This document shows positions 9,192 through 18,475 of a DNA stretch of 34,057 nucleotides, piece after piece. How positions within the stretch are numbered: position 1 is the first letter of the stretch; each line of letters opens with the position of its first letter. Origin of the DNA: Pseudomonadota bacterium (lineage in GTDB: Bacteria > Pseudomonadota > Alphaproteobacteria > Rhizobiales > Pleomorphomonadaceae); NCBI GenBank assembly GCA_018262505.1, contig JAGSYV010000093.1, positions 1 to 34,057 of the forward strand, written 5' to 3'. The translations under genes and the position numbers were made by a program. Below the pieces are notes generated by a model. The model was not told the DNA's origin, did not search any database, and saw only the letters and a list, made by a program, of their open reading frames with translations.

Positions 9192-10199
9192 ATGACCGAC
9201 AGCCCGCTTCCCAAGCCCGCCCTCGCGGCGGCGCTGCACGCCATCGAAATCACCCGGACCGGCGTCACCGCCCTTGAGGAGGCAGCGCTGCACGGCCCGC
9301 TCGGCGATGCCATCGAAAAGGCGATCGGCATCATCGCGGAGGGCAAGGGCAGGCTCATCGTCACCGGCATCGGCAAAAGCGGCCACATCGCCCGCAAGCT
9401 GGCCGCCACCTTCTCATCGACCGGAACTGCCGCCTACTACGTTCACCCCACCGAGGCCGGCCATGGCGACCTCGGCATGGTCGACAACTCCGATGTCATT
9501 CTGGCTCTGTCCTGGTCGGGAGAGACCACCGAACTCGCCGTGGTGCTGGCCTTTGCCAAGCGCTTCAACGTGCCGGTCATCGGACTGACCGCCGGTGCCG
9601 AGTCGACGCTGGCCGCCGCCTCCGACGCGGCGCTCATTCTGCCACGCGTGCGGGAAGCCTGTCCGCACAATCTCGCTCCGACGACGTCGACCGTCCTTCA
9701 GCTTGCCATTGGCGATGCGATCGCCATGGGGGTGATGGTAAGGAGGGGCTTCTCCGAGACCGACTTCCACATTTTCCATCCAGGCGGCAAGCTCGGCTCG
9801 CAGCTCCGGCGCGTCTCGGAAATCATGCATAGCGAACGGCTGCCGCTCATCAGCACCGACAGCCGGATGACCGAGGCCATCCTGACCATCAGCTCCGGGG
9901 GCTTCGGCGTGGTCGGCGTTGTCGATTCCGACGGCCGGCTGGCCGGCGTCGTCACCGACGGCGACCTGCGTCGCTTCGTGCATTCCGATCTTGGTCCGCA
10001 GCTCAGTTCGGCCAAGCTGGAAACGCCGGTCACCGAAGTCATGACGCGCAAACCCGTCACTGTCGCGCCGCAGATTTTCGCGGCGGAAGCGCTCGACCTT
10101 CTGCAAAACCGCAAGATTTCCGTGCTGTTCGTGGTCGAAGATCAGAAGCCGATCGGCGTCCTGCACACCCTCGACCTGCTGCGCATCGGCGTCGCGTAG
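9192..10199 (+). CDS. kdsD: D-arabinose-5-phosphate isomerase (KpsF/GutQ family)
   Basis: The enzyme interconverts ribulose-5-phosphate and arabinose-5-phosphate, the first step of KDO synthesis for lipopolysaccharide. The 335 residues begin with a SIS sugar-isomerase domain (about 30-180) with GIGKSGHIARKLAATF, TEAGHGDLGMV and SWSGETTEL. Two CBS motifs follow (about 205-265 and 275-335), containing VVDSDGRLAGVVTDGDLRR and KISVLFVVEDQKPIG. This is the standard full-length architecture. I chose ATG 9192 because the upstream extension to 9075 is Lys/Arg/Asn-rich low-complexity sequence that runs through the direct repeat. The other KDO genes are not in the window. It is divergent from ntrY. Confidence 0.95.
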   Translation: MTDSPLPKPALAAALHAIEITRTGVTALEEAALHGPLGDAIEKAIGIIAEGKGRLIVTGIGKSGHIARKLAATFSSTGTAAYYVHPTEAGHGDLGMVDNSDVILALSWSGETTELAVVLAFAKRFNVPVIGLTAGAESTLAAASDAALILPRVREACPHNLAPTTSTVLQLAIGDAIAMGVMVRRGFSETDFHIFHPGGKLGSQLRRVSEIMHSERLPLISTDSRMTEAILTISSGGFGVVGVVDSDGRLAGVVTDGDLRRFVHSDLGPQLSSAKLETPVTEVMTRKPVTVAPQIFAAEALDLLQNRKISVLFVVEDQKPIGVLHTLDLLRIGVA

Positions 10200-10224
10200 C
10201 GACACCCTCCATTTCGAAGGGACC

Positions 10225-10257
10225 GAATGACCGGCTGTCTTGATTCGCCGGTCATTC
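10225..10257. terminator. Bidirectional hairpin after kdsD and the CDF gene
   Basis: GAATGACCGGC at 10225-10235 and its exact complement at 10247-10257 form an 11-bp stem with an 11-base loop. It lies 25 bases after the kdsD stop and overlaps the stop codon (10252-10254) of the convergent CDF fragment. The T-run after it is weak, so efficiency is uncertain. Confidence 0.6.
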
Positions 10258-10647
10258 CCTTATTGGTTCGGGATGGCTGACGATGCGACGAATGTCCGGG
10301 AAGGCAATGCGTGCCGCCCGCTCAACCGCGTCGGCGCGGCGATGCACCTCGGCGGCGGCAAGTGTCGGCGGGAAACGGCAATGGAACGCCACGAACACCC
10401 CCTCGTCGATCTCGCGGACGCGGACATTGTGAATGTCCGAGACGCCATGTTCTTCCGCCGCCTCTTTGAGAACCGCCGCATAAGCGGCGACCCGGTCATC
10501 CGAAAGCTCCGCGCCGGGGATGAGGTCGGGATAGAGTGGCTCGATATGCGTCTCGACCTCGATCTCCGCGCCGATCTCGGCGCGGATGGCCGCCTCGATA
10601 CGACTTGCCACGTCATGCGCCTGTCCGAGCGGCATGGCTCCAGTCAA
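10252..10647 (-). pseudogene. Detached C-terminal domain of the cation diffusion facilitator
   Basis: This frame (starting at a TTG, or at the ATG at 10635) encodes AMPLGQAHDVASRIEAAIR and then a ZT-dimer-like domain with EVETHIEPL and ends IRRIVSHPEPIRE. In related CDF transporters this sequence directly continues the first dimerisation domain. Here it is in a different frame from the transporter body and overlaps its end by 35 bases. I infer a small indel near 10640-10650 that disconnected it; the expected acidic linker residues between the SISLD strand and GAMPLGQ are missing, so a deletion of about 10-13 bases is likely. Separate translation as a stand-alone domain is possible but no ribosome site supports it. 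Confidence 0.7.
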
Positions 10648-11605
10648 GCGATATCGAAAGACGGTCGCCGAGATGCTGAATGGTGATGTGGTGGACCGGG
10701 ATGCGCTCGCGCGAAGCCGCCAGGAACACCCGCTCCCTTAGGCTCTCATCGTCGATCGGCATCGGCCTCAAGCTGACCGTCGCCTCGGAATCGGCGATTT
10801 CTGCCGAAATCGTCGCAACCATTGCCCGCTTGACGGAGGCCGTCTCACTCAAGCTGAAAGTCCTCGGAACTCCCGCCGATATGTCGACGAAATGTCGAGG
10901 GCCGACGGCGCGCACCCTGAGTTGGTCGATAGTCACCACGCCCGGCAGGTCCTGCAGCAGCCTGCGGAGGGTGCGCCCAATGGTCGGCGACACCCTGTCA
11001 GTAAGTTCGTCGGCGGTGCGACGGATCATCCTGAGGCCCAACCAGCCGATGAAGATGGCGATGGCTGCCGCGGTCACCGGGTCGGCCCAGTCGGCGCCAT
11101 AGAGCGTCGCGATGAAGCCGATGATGACGATCGTCGACGACGCGACATCGGACAGGAAATGCATGGCATCGGCAGCGAGCGCCCGACTACCGGTATCGAC
11201 CGCCGCCTTGTGGAGTGCCCGGGCCCGCCACAGGTTGATGAGGATCTCCACACCCAGCACGACGAAGGCGACGATATTGACCGAAGGGGGCGCAGCCGCG
11301 CCGACAAAGTGGTTCCAAGCCTCCACGGCAACGCCGCCCGCCAGCACCAGGAGCAGCGTTCCCTCCCCGAGCGCGGCAAGATCCTCGAACTTGCCATGGC
11401 CATAGGGATGATCGTCGTCGGCCGGCCGATCAGCAAAGCGGACCGCCAGGAAGGTGACCAGCGTGGCGATCGCATCGGTCCCCGAATGCAGCGCGTCGGT
11501 GACGAGGGCCAGCGAGCCGATCAGCAGGCCGACGACAAGCTTGGCGGTCGTGAGGCCGATGCTGGCGATCAGCGATACCAGCGCCACGCGTTCTTTCCTG
11601 GTCAT
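10613..11605 (-). CDS. Cation diffusion facilitator transporter, frameshifted near the C-terminus
   Basis: This CDF antiporter would export a divalent metal (zinc, cobalt, iron or manganese) against protons at the inner membrane. I chose the start at 11605 (MTRKERVALVS), which has GAGG 6 bases upstream, over 11668. The 330 residues show six hydrophobic segments, the metal-site motifs H40xxxD44 (DALHSGTD) and H149xxxD153 (DAMHFLSD), the HPYGHGKFED motif at 66-74, and a cytoplasmic dimer domain (about 205-290). The end, SISLDWSHAARTGA, does not look like a family end: the expected continuation is found in another frame just downstream (10252-10647). The membrane part and first cytoplasmic domain are intact, so it may still work, but the gene as a whole looks broken. 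Confidence 0.85.
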   Translation of the reverse strand: MTRKERVALVSLIASIGLTTAKLVVGLLIGSLALVTDALHSGTDAIATLVTFLAVRFADRPADDDHPYGHGKFEDLAALGEGTLLLVLAGGVAVEAWNHFVGAAAPPSVNIVAFVVLGVEILINLWRARALHKAAVDTGSRALAADAMHFLSDVASSTIVIIGFIATLYGADWADPVTAAAIAIFIGWLGLRMIRRTADELTDRVSPTIGRTLRRLLQDLPGVVTIDQLRVRAVGPRHFVDISAGVPRTFSLSETASVKRAMVATISAEIADSEATVSLRPMPIDDESLRERVFLAASRERIPVHHITIQHLGDRLSISLDWSHAARTGA

Positions 11606-11681
11606 CGCCACCTCGCCTTCCGTAGTACAACGGAGACGTGGCATGCCCTTCCGCCGAACAGAACGCAAGCGCTAGCGGCCG

Positions 11682-13757
11682 TCACTCCACGAAAACAGTA
11701 ATCCGATCGGCCCTGCCCTCGCCATCAATGACCGACAGGGTCACAAAGCCCGTGCCCTTCGGGAAGTAACTGAACTGTCGCGCCCAGGGCTCGCGCGCCA
11801 CCGGCGCCCCATCGGCGAGCCAGGTGAACGGCCCTTTGCCATTGCGGACCTTGAGGGCGAGCGGTTGCGGCGAACCGGCACGGAAGCCCAGATCGACATG
11901 GGCACCGGCGGGAGGATAGGCGATCTCCGGCCCGGCATCCCTCGCGGCCACGGCCGCTCGCGCGCCACGCAGCCGTTGGAGTGGCGGCGGCAACTCGGCA
12001 TTGGAAACCTTGAGAAGGCCCGGCGGCTCGGGCGGCAGTCGCGTGGTTCCGCCGGCCCGGACGAAAGTGTCGGCGAGGATCGGCACGGCAACGTCGACGC
12101 CCATCAGGCCGGGCAGCGGTGCACCATCCGGCCGACCAACCCAGACGCCCACCACATAACGGCCGTCGTAGCCCATCGCCCAAGCGTCGCGGTAACCGTA
12201 GGACGTACCGGTCTTGATGGCGACGCGCACGTCGCCCTTGGCCGCGCCAAGCGAGCCGGCCAGGATGTCGGTGACATAGGCGGCGGCTCTCTCGTCCATC
12301 AGCGGCTTGGGCGGCTCGGCAGGCCCCAGAGCGTCGACCCTTTCGCGAAGCGCAATCGGCCGGCCACCGCGGGCCAGCGCCGTATAGAGCGTCGTCAAGT
12401 CGTTGAGCGTCAGCCCGACGCCGCCGAGGCCGACCGCGAGATTGGCCGGCGCCATGTCCGGCAGCTTCGCCTCGACGCCGGCCCGGCGGAAGCGCGTGAC
12501 GAGCCGTGCCGGCCCCACCAGCTCCAGCGTCTGGATCGCCGGTACGTTCAAGCTTTCCGAGAGCGCCTGCCGTACCGTCACCGTGCCACGGAAGCTCTTG
12601 TCGAAATTGTTGGGCGTGTAGCCGGCGAAGGCGGTGGGCCGATCCTCGACCAGCGTCTCGGGATGGGCAATCCCCGCCTCGAAGGCAAGGCCATAGATGA
12701 AGGGCTTCAGCGTCGAGCCCGGTGAGCGGATCGCCCTCGTCATGTCGATGGAGCCGGCGCGCCTCTCATCGAACAGCCCAGCCGACCCGACCGACGCCAG
12801 CACGTCGCCGCTCGCCTCCTCCGCCACCATGATCGCCACTGAGACATTCGGGCCGACGGCGCTTGCCCGCTCGGCAGCCAGTCCCTCGAGCGACGCCTGT
12901 AACTTGGCATCGATGCAAAGACGAATCTCGCCCTCTTTGGGAGCCGCCGTCACCGCGCGATCGGCGGAATGAGCGGCAAGCAAGGGAAAATCGCGCCGCC
13001 GGGTCGGCACCGGTTCGGCGATGGCCGCTTCGGCGTCGGCCTGCGAAAGAACACCGGCACTGGCGGCCCGTGTCAGGATTCTATCCCGCGCGGCCTTGGC
13101 AGCGGCGCGGTCGCGGTCGGGACGGCGCGCCTCGGGCGCCTGTGGCAGCGCCACCAGAAAAGCCGCCTCGGCCGGCGTAAGGCGGAGGGGCTCCTTGCCA
13201 AACCAGGCGAGCGAGGCCGATCGTATCCCCTCGATATTGCCGCCAAATGGCGCAAGGCTGAGGTAGGCGGCAAGGATGGCGTCCTTGCTGGCAAAGCGCT
13301 CAAGGGCCAGCGCCTTGACGATCTGGCCGAACTTGCCGCTGGGTGACCGGGTGTGCAGGCGCTCCGAAAGGCGCACCACCTGCATGGTCAAGGTCGATCC
13401 GCCGGAGACGATACGTCCGTGCGTCACGAGCTGCCAGCCGGCGCGCAGAAGAGCTTTGGGGTCGACGCCGTCATGGTCGCGGAAGTGATGATCCTCCGTG
13501 GCGAGCAGCAATTTGACATAGGTGGAATCGACGCGGCCGGGATCGACCGGCAGCCGCCATAGCCCGTCGCCCACCGTATAGGCGCGCAGAATCTCGCCAT
13601 TGCGAGCGGTGACGACTTGCGACGTCGGAGCAAACAGATCGACCGGCGGTGTCGCGTCGACAAGACGTTGGAATCCGACCACGGCCGATATGCCGCCGAC
13701 GAGGACCGACATCATCGCGGCTGCCGCCGTCACCAGTGCGAAACGTCGAATGACCAC
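11682..13757 (-). CDS. pbpC: Penicillin-binding protein 1C
   Basis: This is a bifunctional peptidoglycan glycosyltransferase/transpeptidase of the PBP1C class at the outer face of the inner membrane. The 691 residues have one N-terminal membrane segment (about 7-30), then a family-51 glycosyltransferase domain with the catalytic Glu in TEDHHF (E88) and GGSTLTMQVVRL. The transpeptidase domain carries all three motifs: SxxK (S348-K351 in SPGSTLKPF), SxN (S402-N404 in SESLNVP) and KTG (K515 in IKTGTSYGYRDAWAMGY). The C-terminal PBP1C beta-sandwich domain (about 600-691) is present. The length is normal. The alpha-2-macroglobulin gene that often sits directly upstream of pbpC is not there; a 324-base AT-rich gap is found instead. 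Confidence 0.96.
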   Translation of the reverse strand: MVIRRFALVTAAAAMMSVLVGGISAVVGFQRLVDATPPVDLFAPTSQVVTARNGEILRAYTVGDGLWRLPVDPGRVDSTYVKLLLATEDHHFRDHDGVDPKALLRAGWQLVTHGRIVSGGSTLTMQVVRLSERLHTRSPSGKFGQIVKALALERFASKDAILAAYLSLAPFGGNIEGIRSASLAWFGKEPLRLTPAEAAFLVALPQAPEARRPDRDRAAAKAARDRILTRAASAGVLSQADAEAAIAEPVPTRRRDFPLLAAHSADRAVTAAPKEGEIRLCIDAKLQASLEGLAAERASAVGPNVSVAIMVAEEASGDVLASVGSAGLFDERRAGSIDMTRAIRSPGSTLKPFIYGLAFEAGIAHPETLVEDRPTAFAGYTPNNFDKSFRGTVTVRQALSESLNVPAIQTLELVGPARLVTRFRRAGVEAKLPDMAPANLAVGLGGVGLTLNDLTTLYTALARGGRPIALRERVDALGPAEPPKPLMDERAAAYVTDILAGSLGAAKGDVRVAIKTGTSYGYRDAWAMGYDGRYVVGVWVGRPDGAPLPGLMGVDVAVPILADTFVRAGGTTRLPPEPPGLLKVSNAELPPPLQRLRGARAAVAARDAGPEIAYPPAGAHVDLGFRAGSPQPLALKVRNGKGPFTWLADGAPVAREPWARQFSYFPKGTGFVTLSVIDGEGRADRITVFVE

Positions 13758-14081
13758 CTACTCTTCTCCGGCTGGGCGGCCATGCTAGCGCATGACGACG
13801 ACCGCGGCGAGAAGCCAATGCGCAGCATGGCAATGACGACATCGCTTGCGTTCTTGACAGTTTACCGCCGCCTGAACAGAATGACTACAGAATAACGTGA
13901 CGTATGAATGGATATACAACCGTATATACTACACACCAGAGCAGATGACTTCACATGGAAATTCGCCAGCAAACAATCGGCAAAACAAATAATACACATT
14001 CCAAATAGTACAACGTTAACGGTCATAGCCTAGAAATGACGAAGGAGAGAAGCGGGCGGATGCTGGGCTCTGGAGGTCAAA
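13758..14081. other. AT-rich divergent intergenic region between pbpC and the FIST receptor gene
   Basis: No gene is seen in this 324-base gap. It is much more AT-rich than its surroundings from about 13850 on. It holds a sigma-70-like promoter candidate on the plus strand (13854-13882), a 6-bp inverted repeat ATATAC/GTATAT (13912-13927) and a CGTTAACG palindrome near 14013-14020. Confidence 0.5.
13854..13882 (+). promoter_or_regulatory. Sigma-70-like promoter candidate for the FIST receptor
   Basis: A consensus TTGACA at 13854-13859 is followed after exactly 17 bases by CAGAAT at 13877-13882 (4 of 6 matches to the -10 consensus). It points at the receptor gene that starts 200 bases downstream, so the leader would be long. 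The inverted repeat at 13912-13927 would fall in the early transcribed region, where a repressor could act. Confidence 0.4.
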
Positions 14082-16145
14082 ATGGGACTATTCGGCAAGA
14101 TACTGTCGAGGCAGACAAGTGGGACGCCGCGCGAAACCGTCGCCGCGGTCGCAAGCGGCGACCGGAAGGAAGCGAAAGTGGACACCCCAGTCTCCACGAC
14201 GGAACCGCTGCGGATCCTGCGGACGGACGCCACTCTCTCCGGCATCGGTCCGAACGACTTTCTGTTCGATGGTCGCCCGGCCAGTCTGGTTCTTGCCTTC
14301 GTCTCACCTAAGGTAGACTTCGCCAGCGTGACCCGTCGGATCAAATCGCTCGCCCCCTCGACCGAGGTCGTGGCGACGACAACCGCCGGTGAACTTTGTG
14401 CCAGAGGCGGCGAGAAGATCTATTGCGAGACGGACGGCAGTTGGCAAAACGTAGTCCTGCAGGCTTTTTCGCCGGCTCTGATCGAGAAAGCAGAAGTGTT
14501 CTCGGTCCCGCTCTCCTCGCAAGACCTGCGGGCGGGTCGGTCGACAATGTCGCACGGCACGCGCATCGCCAAGATCGTTTCGGCGCTGAACAACGTGAAG
14601 CCGACCATACACCTCGATGCCAAATCGACCTTTGCACTGACCTTCGTCGACGGCCTGTCGATGTCGGAAAGCTATTTCATGGAAGCGGTTTATGAAACCG
14701 GCCGCTTCCCCTGTCTGTTCGTCGGAGGCTCCGCTGGCGACGCATTGACCTTCACCGAGACGCTGCTGTTCGATGGCCGGCAGATTGTGAAGGATCATGC
14801 GGTCGTCGCCTTCGTCAAGATGGCCGCGGGGCAGCGCTATGGCGTGATGAAGAGCCAGAACTTCCGCAAAACCGGCCCGAGTTTCGTCGTGGTCGACGCC
14901 GATCCCGACCGCCGATCGGTGAGTGCCGTTATCGACGAGAAGAGCGGCAAGGTCGTCTCGTTGGTCAAAGCCCTTTCGGCCGCTCTGAAAGTCGAGCCGG
15001 CGAAGCTCGAAGCCACCCTCAAGGGAAAAGCCTTTGGCGTCGAGCTGGGAAGTGAATTGTTCGTCCGGTCGGTCGCCAAGATCGATCTCGAGCAAGAAGT
15101 GTTTTACTTCTACTGCGACATCGGCCCAGGTGACGAATTGACGCTGCTCGAGCAGACCGACTTTCTCGAGCAAACCCGCACCGACGTCGAACGCTATTTG
15201 CGCGGCAAGCCGAAGCCGGTCGGCATTCTCATGAACGACTGCATTCTGCGCCGCCTGTCCAATGCTCAGGCTCTGTCGCGAACCGGCGGCATCTGGCCGG
15301 CCCCCGTCGCGGGTTTCTCGACCTACGGCGAACTGTTCGGCATCAACATCAACCAGACCCTCTCGGCAATCGTCTTCTTCGCCAACGTCCAGGAAGACTT
15401 CCAGGATGAGTACCTCGACAAGTTCGCAATCCATTACGCGAGCTTCGTCAATTACTTCACCCGCAACAGGCTGAAGCGTGTCGAGATCCTCAATCGCCTG
15501 AGGACCGGCGTCATCGACAAAATCTCGGACTATCTCGAAATGTCCTCGAAGATCGAGGGCACGCTGTCGGAAATCTCCAACGTCGGCGATGTCATGTCCG
15601 GCATCCGCGCGGCCATGGTCGGTTCTCGCACCGAACAGCGCGGCAAACCGTCCAATACCGAAGCGCTGGCGGCTCGATTCGGCGGTCTCAACGATGCGCT
15701 CGTCGCCTTGCGGCAAGTCGTTTCGGTCATCGACAACATCACCGGTCAGACCAACCTGCTCGCTCTCAACGCCACCATCGAAGCCGCGCGAGCCGGAGAG
15801 GCCGGACGGGGCTTCGGCGTGGTGGCCGGCGAAGTGAAGAAGCTCGCCAATGACACCAAGGCGACACTCGGCCACACGCAGACGGCCATCGCCAACATTG
15901 AGGAATCGCTTCGCGAACTCGGCCTCATCATCGAGGCGACCAAGCTGGAGTTTTCCGAGGAAGGCGAGCGCTACAAGCACATCGTCGGCAATGTGGAAGA
16001 AATCTTCGCCCAGAGCGGCCATTTCGAGCGGTCGATTGCCGGCCTGTCGTCGATCGTCGCCAGCCACCGGAACAGCGTGGAGCAGGCGGTCAGCAGTATC
16101 GAATTCCTCCAGCGGCTCGACAAGAGCAATCGGGACGCCGCCTGA
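14082..16145 (+). CDS. Soluble FIST-domain methyl-accepting chemotaxis-type receptor
   Basis: This is a cytoplasmic chemoreceptor-like protein of 687 residues without any membrane segment. After a low-complexity start it carries a FIST N domain (about 60-255, with [10 protein letters not shown] and [12 protein letters not shown]) and a FIST C domain (about 262-410, with [13 protein letters not shown] and [14 protein letters not shown]). A helical linker follows, and then an MCP signalling hairpin (about 500-680) whose tip, at residues 549-592, reads [20 protein letters not shown] and [16 protein letters not shown], which is nearly canonical. FIST domains are thought to sense small ligands such as amino acids. 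No C-terminal CheR-tethering pentapeptide is seen. A GGAGG lies 6 bases before the ATG. No che genes are nearby, so it is an orphan receptor here. Confidence 0.92.
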   Translation: MGLFGKILSRQTSGTPRETVAAVASGDRKEAKVDTPVSTTEPLRILRTDATLSGIGPNDFLFDGRPASLVLAFVSPKVDFASVTRRIKSLAPSTEVVATTTAGELCARGGEKIYCETDGSWQNVVLQAFSPALIEKAEVFSVPLSSQDLRAGRSTMSHGTRIAKIVSALNNVKPTIHLDAKSTFALTFVDGLSMSESYFMEAVYETGRFPCLFVGGSAGDALTFTETLLFDGRQIVKDHAVVAFVKMAAGQRYGVMKSQNFRKTGPSFVVVDADPDRRSVSAVIDEKSGKVVSLVKALSAALKVEPAKLEATLKGKAFGVELGSELFVRSVAKIDLEQEVFYFYCDIGPGDELTLLEQTDFLEQTRTDVERYLRGKPKPVGILMNDCILRRLSNAQALSRTGGIWPAPVAGFSTYGELFGININQTLSAIVFFANVQEDFQDEYLDKFAIHYASFVNYFTRNRLKRVEILNRLRTGVIDKISDYLEMSSKIEGTLSEISNVGDVMSGIRAAMVGSRTEQRGKPSNTEALAARFGGLNDALVALRQVVSVIDNITGQTNLLALNATIEAARAGEAGRGFGVVAGEVKKLANDTKATLGHTQTAIANIEESLRELGLIIEATKLEFSEEGERYKHIVGNVEEIFAQSGHFERSIAGLSSIVASHRNSVEQAVSSIEFLQRLDKSNRDAA

Positions 16146-16176
16146 CGGCGGTGTTTTGTCCGGCTACCCTGCCATA

Positions 16177-16218
16177 GAAAACCGCCGCGCGGGTATCCCC
16201 ACGCGGCGGTCGTTTTTT
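16177..16218. terminator. Strong intrinsic terminator between the FIST receptor and glyA
   Basis: ACCGCCGCG at 16181-16189 pairs with CGCGGCGGT at 16202-16210, with extra GGG/CCC pairing inside the loop, and is followed by CG and six T. The AAAA before the stem gives a T-run on the other strand too, so it can end both the receptor gene and the convergent glyA. Confidence 0.9.
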
Positions 16219-16236
16219 ACCTGGAAAGCGGCAAGA

Positions 16237-17532
<1,296 letters not shown>

Positions 17533-17708
17533 TTGGATTTCCGTTCCGTCAAGGGACGTTTCTTGGGCCGGACTGACCGGGACGAGATGCCCCGGCGCCA
17601 CGCGCGCCCGTGACGAGGGTCGCTTACCATGAGCGAGGGGGTGCCATCAACCTGAGGACCGTCCATCCGGCGGTCGGCAGACCTGCTTAAATCGTATATG
17701 CGGCCCCG

Positions 17709-18167
17709 TCAGGCAACTATGACGTCGAGCGCAGCGATCTTGGCCTCGTCCTTCGCGCGCCCGGCAAGACGATAGAATCGCCTGAGATCGGCGAGAGAAG
17801 CCGCGCGAAACCGTTTGCCAACAGCTTCGATCTCCACCGTCTCTCCCATCTCGTAAAGCACCCAGCCGTCGGCGGTGTGGACGCTCATACCGGCCATCAC
17901 GTCGACAACGAGCGGCGCGCCGCTGAGATGGAGATGCACCACCGATCGGAACTTGTCGTTGCCGCTCTCACCACCCGGATCGATACCGGCCGCCGCCGCC
18001 AGCGCCTTGGCTTCTTCCGCGTGGATGATGACGTCGAGATCGGCGGCCGTAAAATCGCCGATGCCCTTGAGTTCGAGAACGACCGTGCCGAACAGGACGG
18101 GGGCGACACCCGCCCGGTCGGCGAGACGGTCGAGAAAGACGAGGGTTTCAACAAGCGCCGGGCGCAT
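17709..18167 (-). CDS. Nucleotidyltransferase-fold protein, function unknown
   Basis: The 152-residue soluble protein has the shape of a minimal nucleotidyltransferase. LFGTVVLELKGIGDFTAADLDVII (about 25-48) resembles the G-T/S...D-x-D active-site strand, and VVDVMAGMSV (about 87-96) could supply the third acidic position. The end, LADLRRFYRLAGRAKDEAKIAALDVI, is the L-x3-Y...K-D-x2-K-I helix typical of such proteins. The Asp pair is D-L-D in ADLDVII. Substrate and role are unknown; the family ranges from tRNA-like transferases to toxin-antitoxin enzymes. Its start codon directly abuts the stop of the DUF6898 gene (TAG then ATG), so the two are translated from one transcript. Confidence 0.6.
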   Translation of the reverse strand: MRPALVETLVFLDRLADRAGVAPVLFGTVVLELKGIGDFTAADLDVIIHAEEAKALAAAAGIDPGGESGNDKFRSVVHLHLSGAPLVVDVMAGMSVHTADGWVLYEMGETVEIEAVGKRFRAASLADLRRFYRLAGRAKDEAKIAALDVIVA

Positions 18168-18401
18168 CTAGACCGTGAACCCTCCCCGATCGGTGCGGGG
18201 CAATGGCGGCGCTACGGTGTCGGCGAGGCGCCGCTCGAGCTTCCTGAGCGCCAATTGTTCGAGATCGCGCCGAGCAGCGCCGACCGGACCGAGGACCTGA
18301 ACCTCGACGCCGGTCACCGAGCAGATGGCCGAGACGCGCACGGTATTGCCTATGGCGACAAACTCGAAATAGACCTCTCGCTCTCCCGTATTTCCCGCCA
18401 T
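18168..18401 (-). CDS. DUF6898 family protein
   Basis: This is a 77-residue protein with YFEFVAIGNTVRVSAICSVTGVEV, a GPVGAARRDLEQLALRKLERRL helix and a short tail. I recognise this pattern as the small DUF6898 family of Hyphomicrobiales, which has no assigned function. A beta-rich start followed by one helix suggests a small single-domain binding protein. Its stop is immediately followed by the start of the nucleotidyltransferase-like gene, which suggests a joint role. It lies 75 bases downstream of the L,D-transpeptidase gene on the same strand. Confidence 0.75.
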   Translation of the reverse strand: MAGNTGEREVYFEFVAIGNTVRVSAICSVTGVEVQVLGPVGAARRDLEQLALRKLERRLADTVAPPLPRTDRGGFTV

Positions 18402-18475
18402 GCAGCAGCACCTTCAAACGAAAAGCCCGCCCGGTGGTGCCGGACGGGCGAAACTAGCACGAAACGCGATGAAAC

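Noticed and set aside
14304-16067. 587-codon minus-strand frame opposite the FIST receptor
   Set aside because: The plus-strand frame has unmistakable FIST and MCP motifs and a good ribosome site; the antisense frame is compositional.
17533-17708. Riboswitch or sRNA in the glyA leader
   Set aside because: GC-rich with a few short stems, but no conserved aptamer sequence that I recognise.
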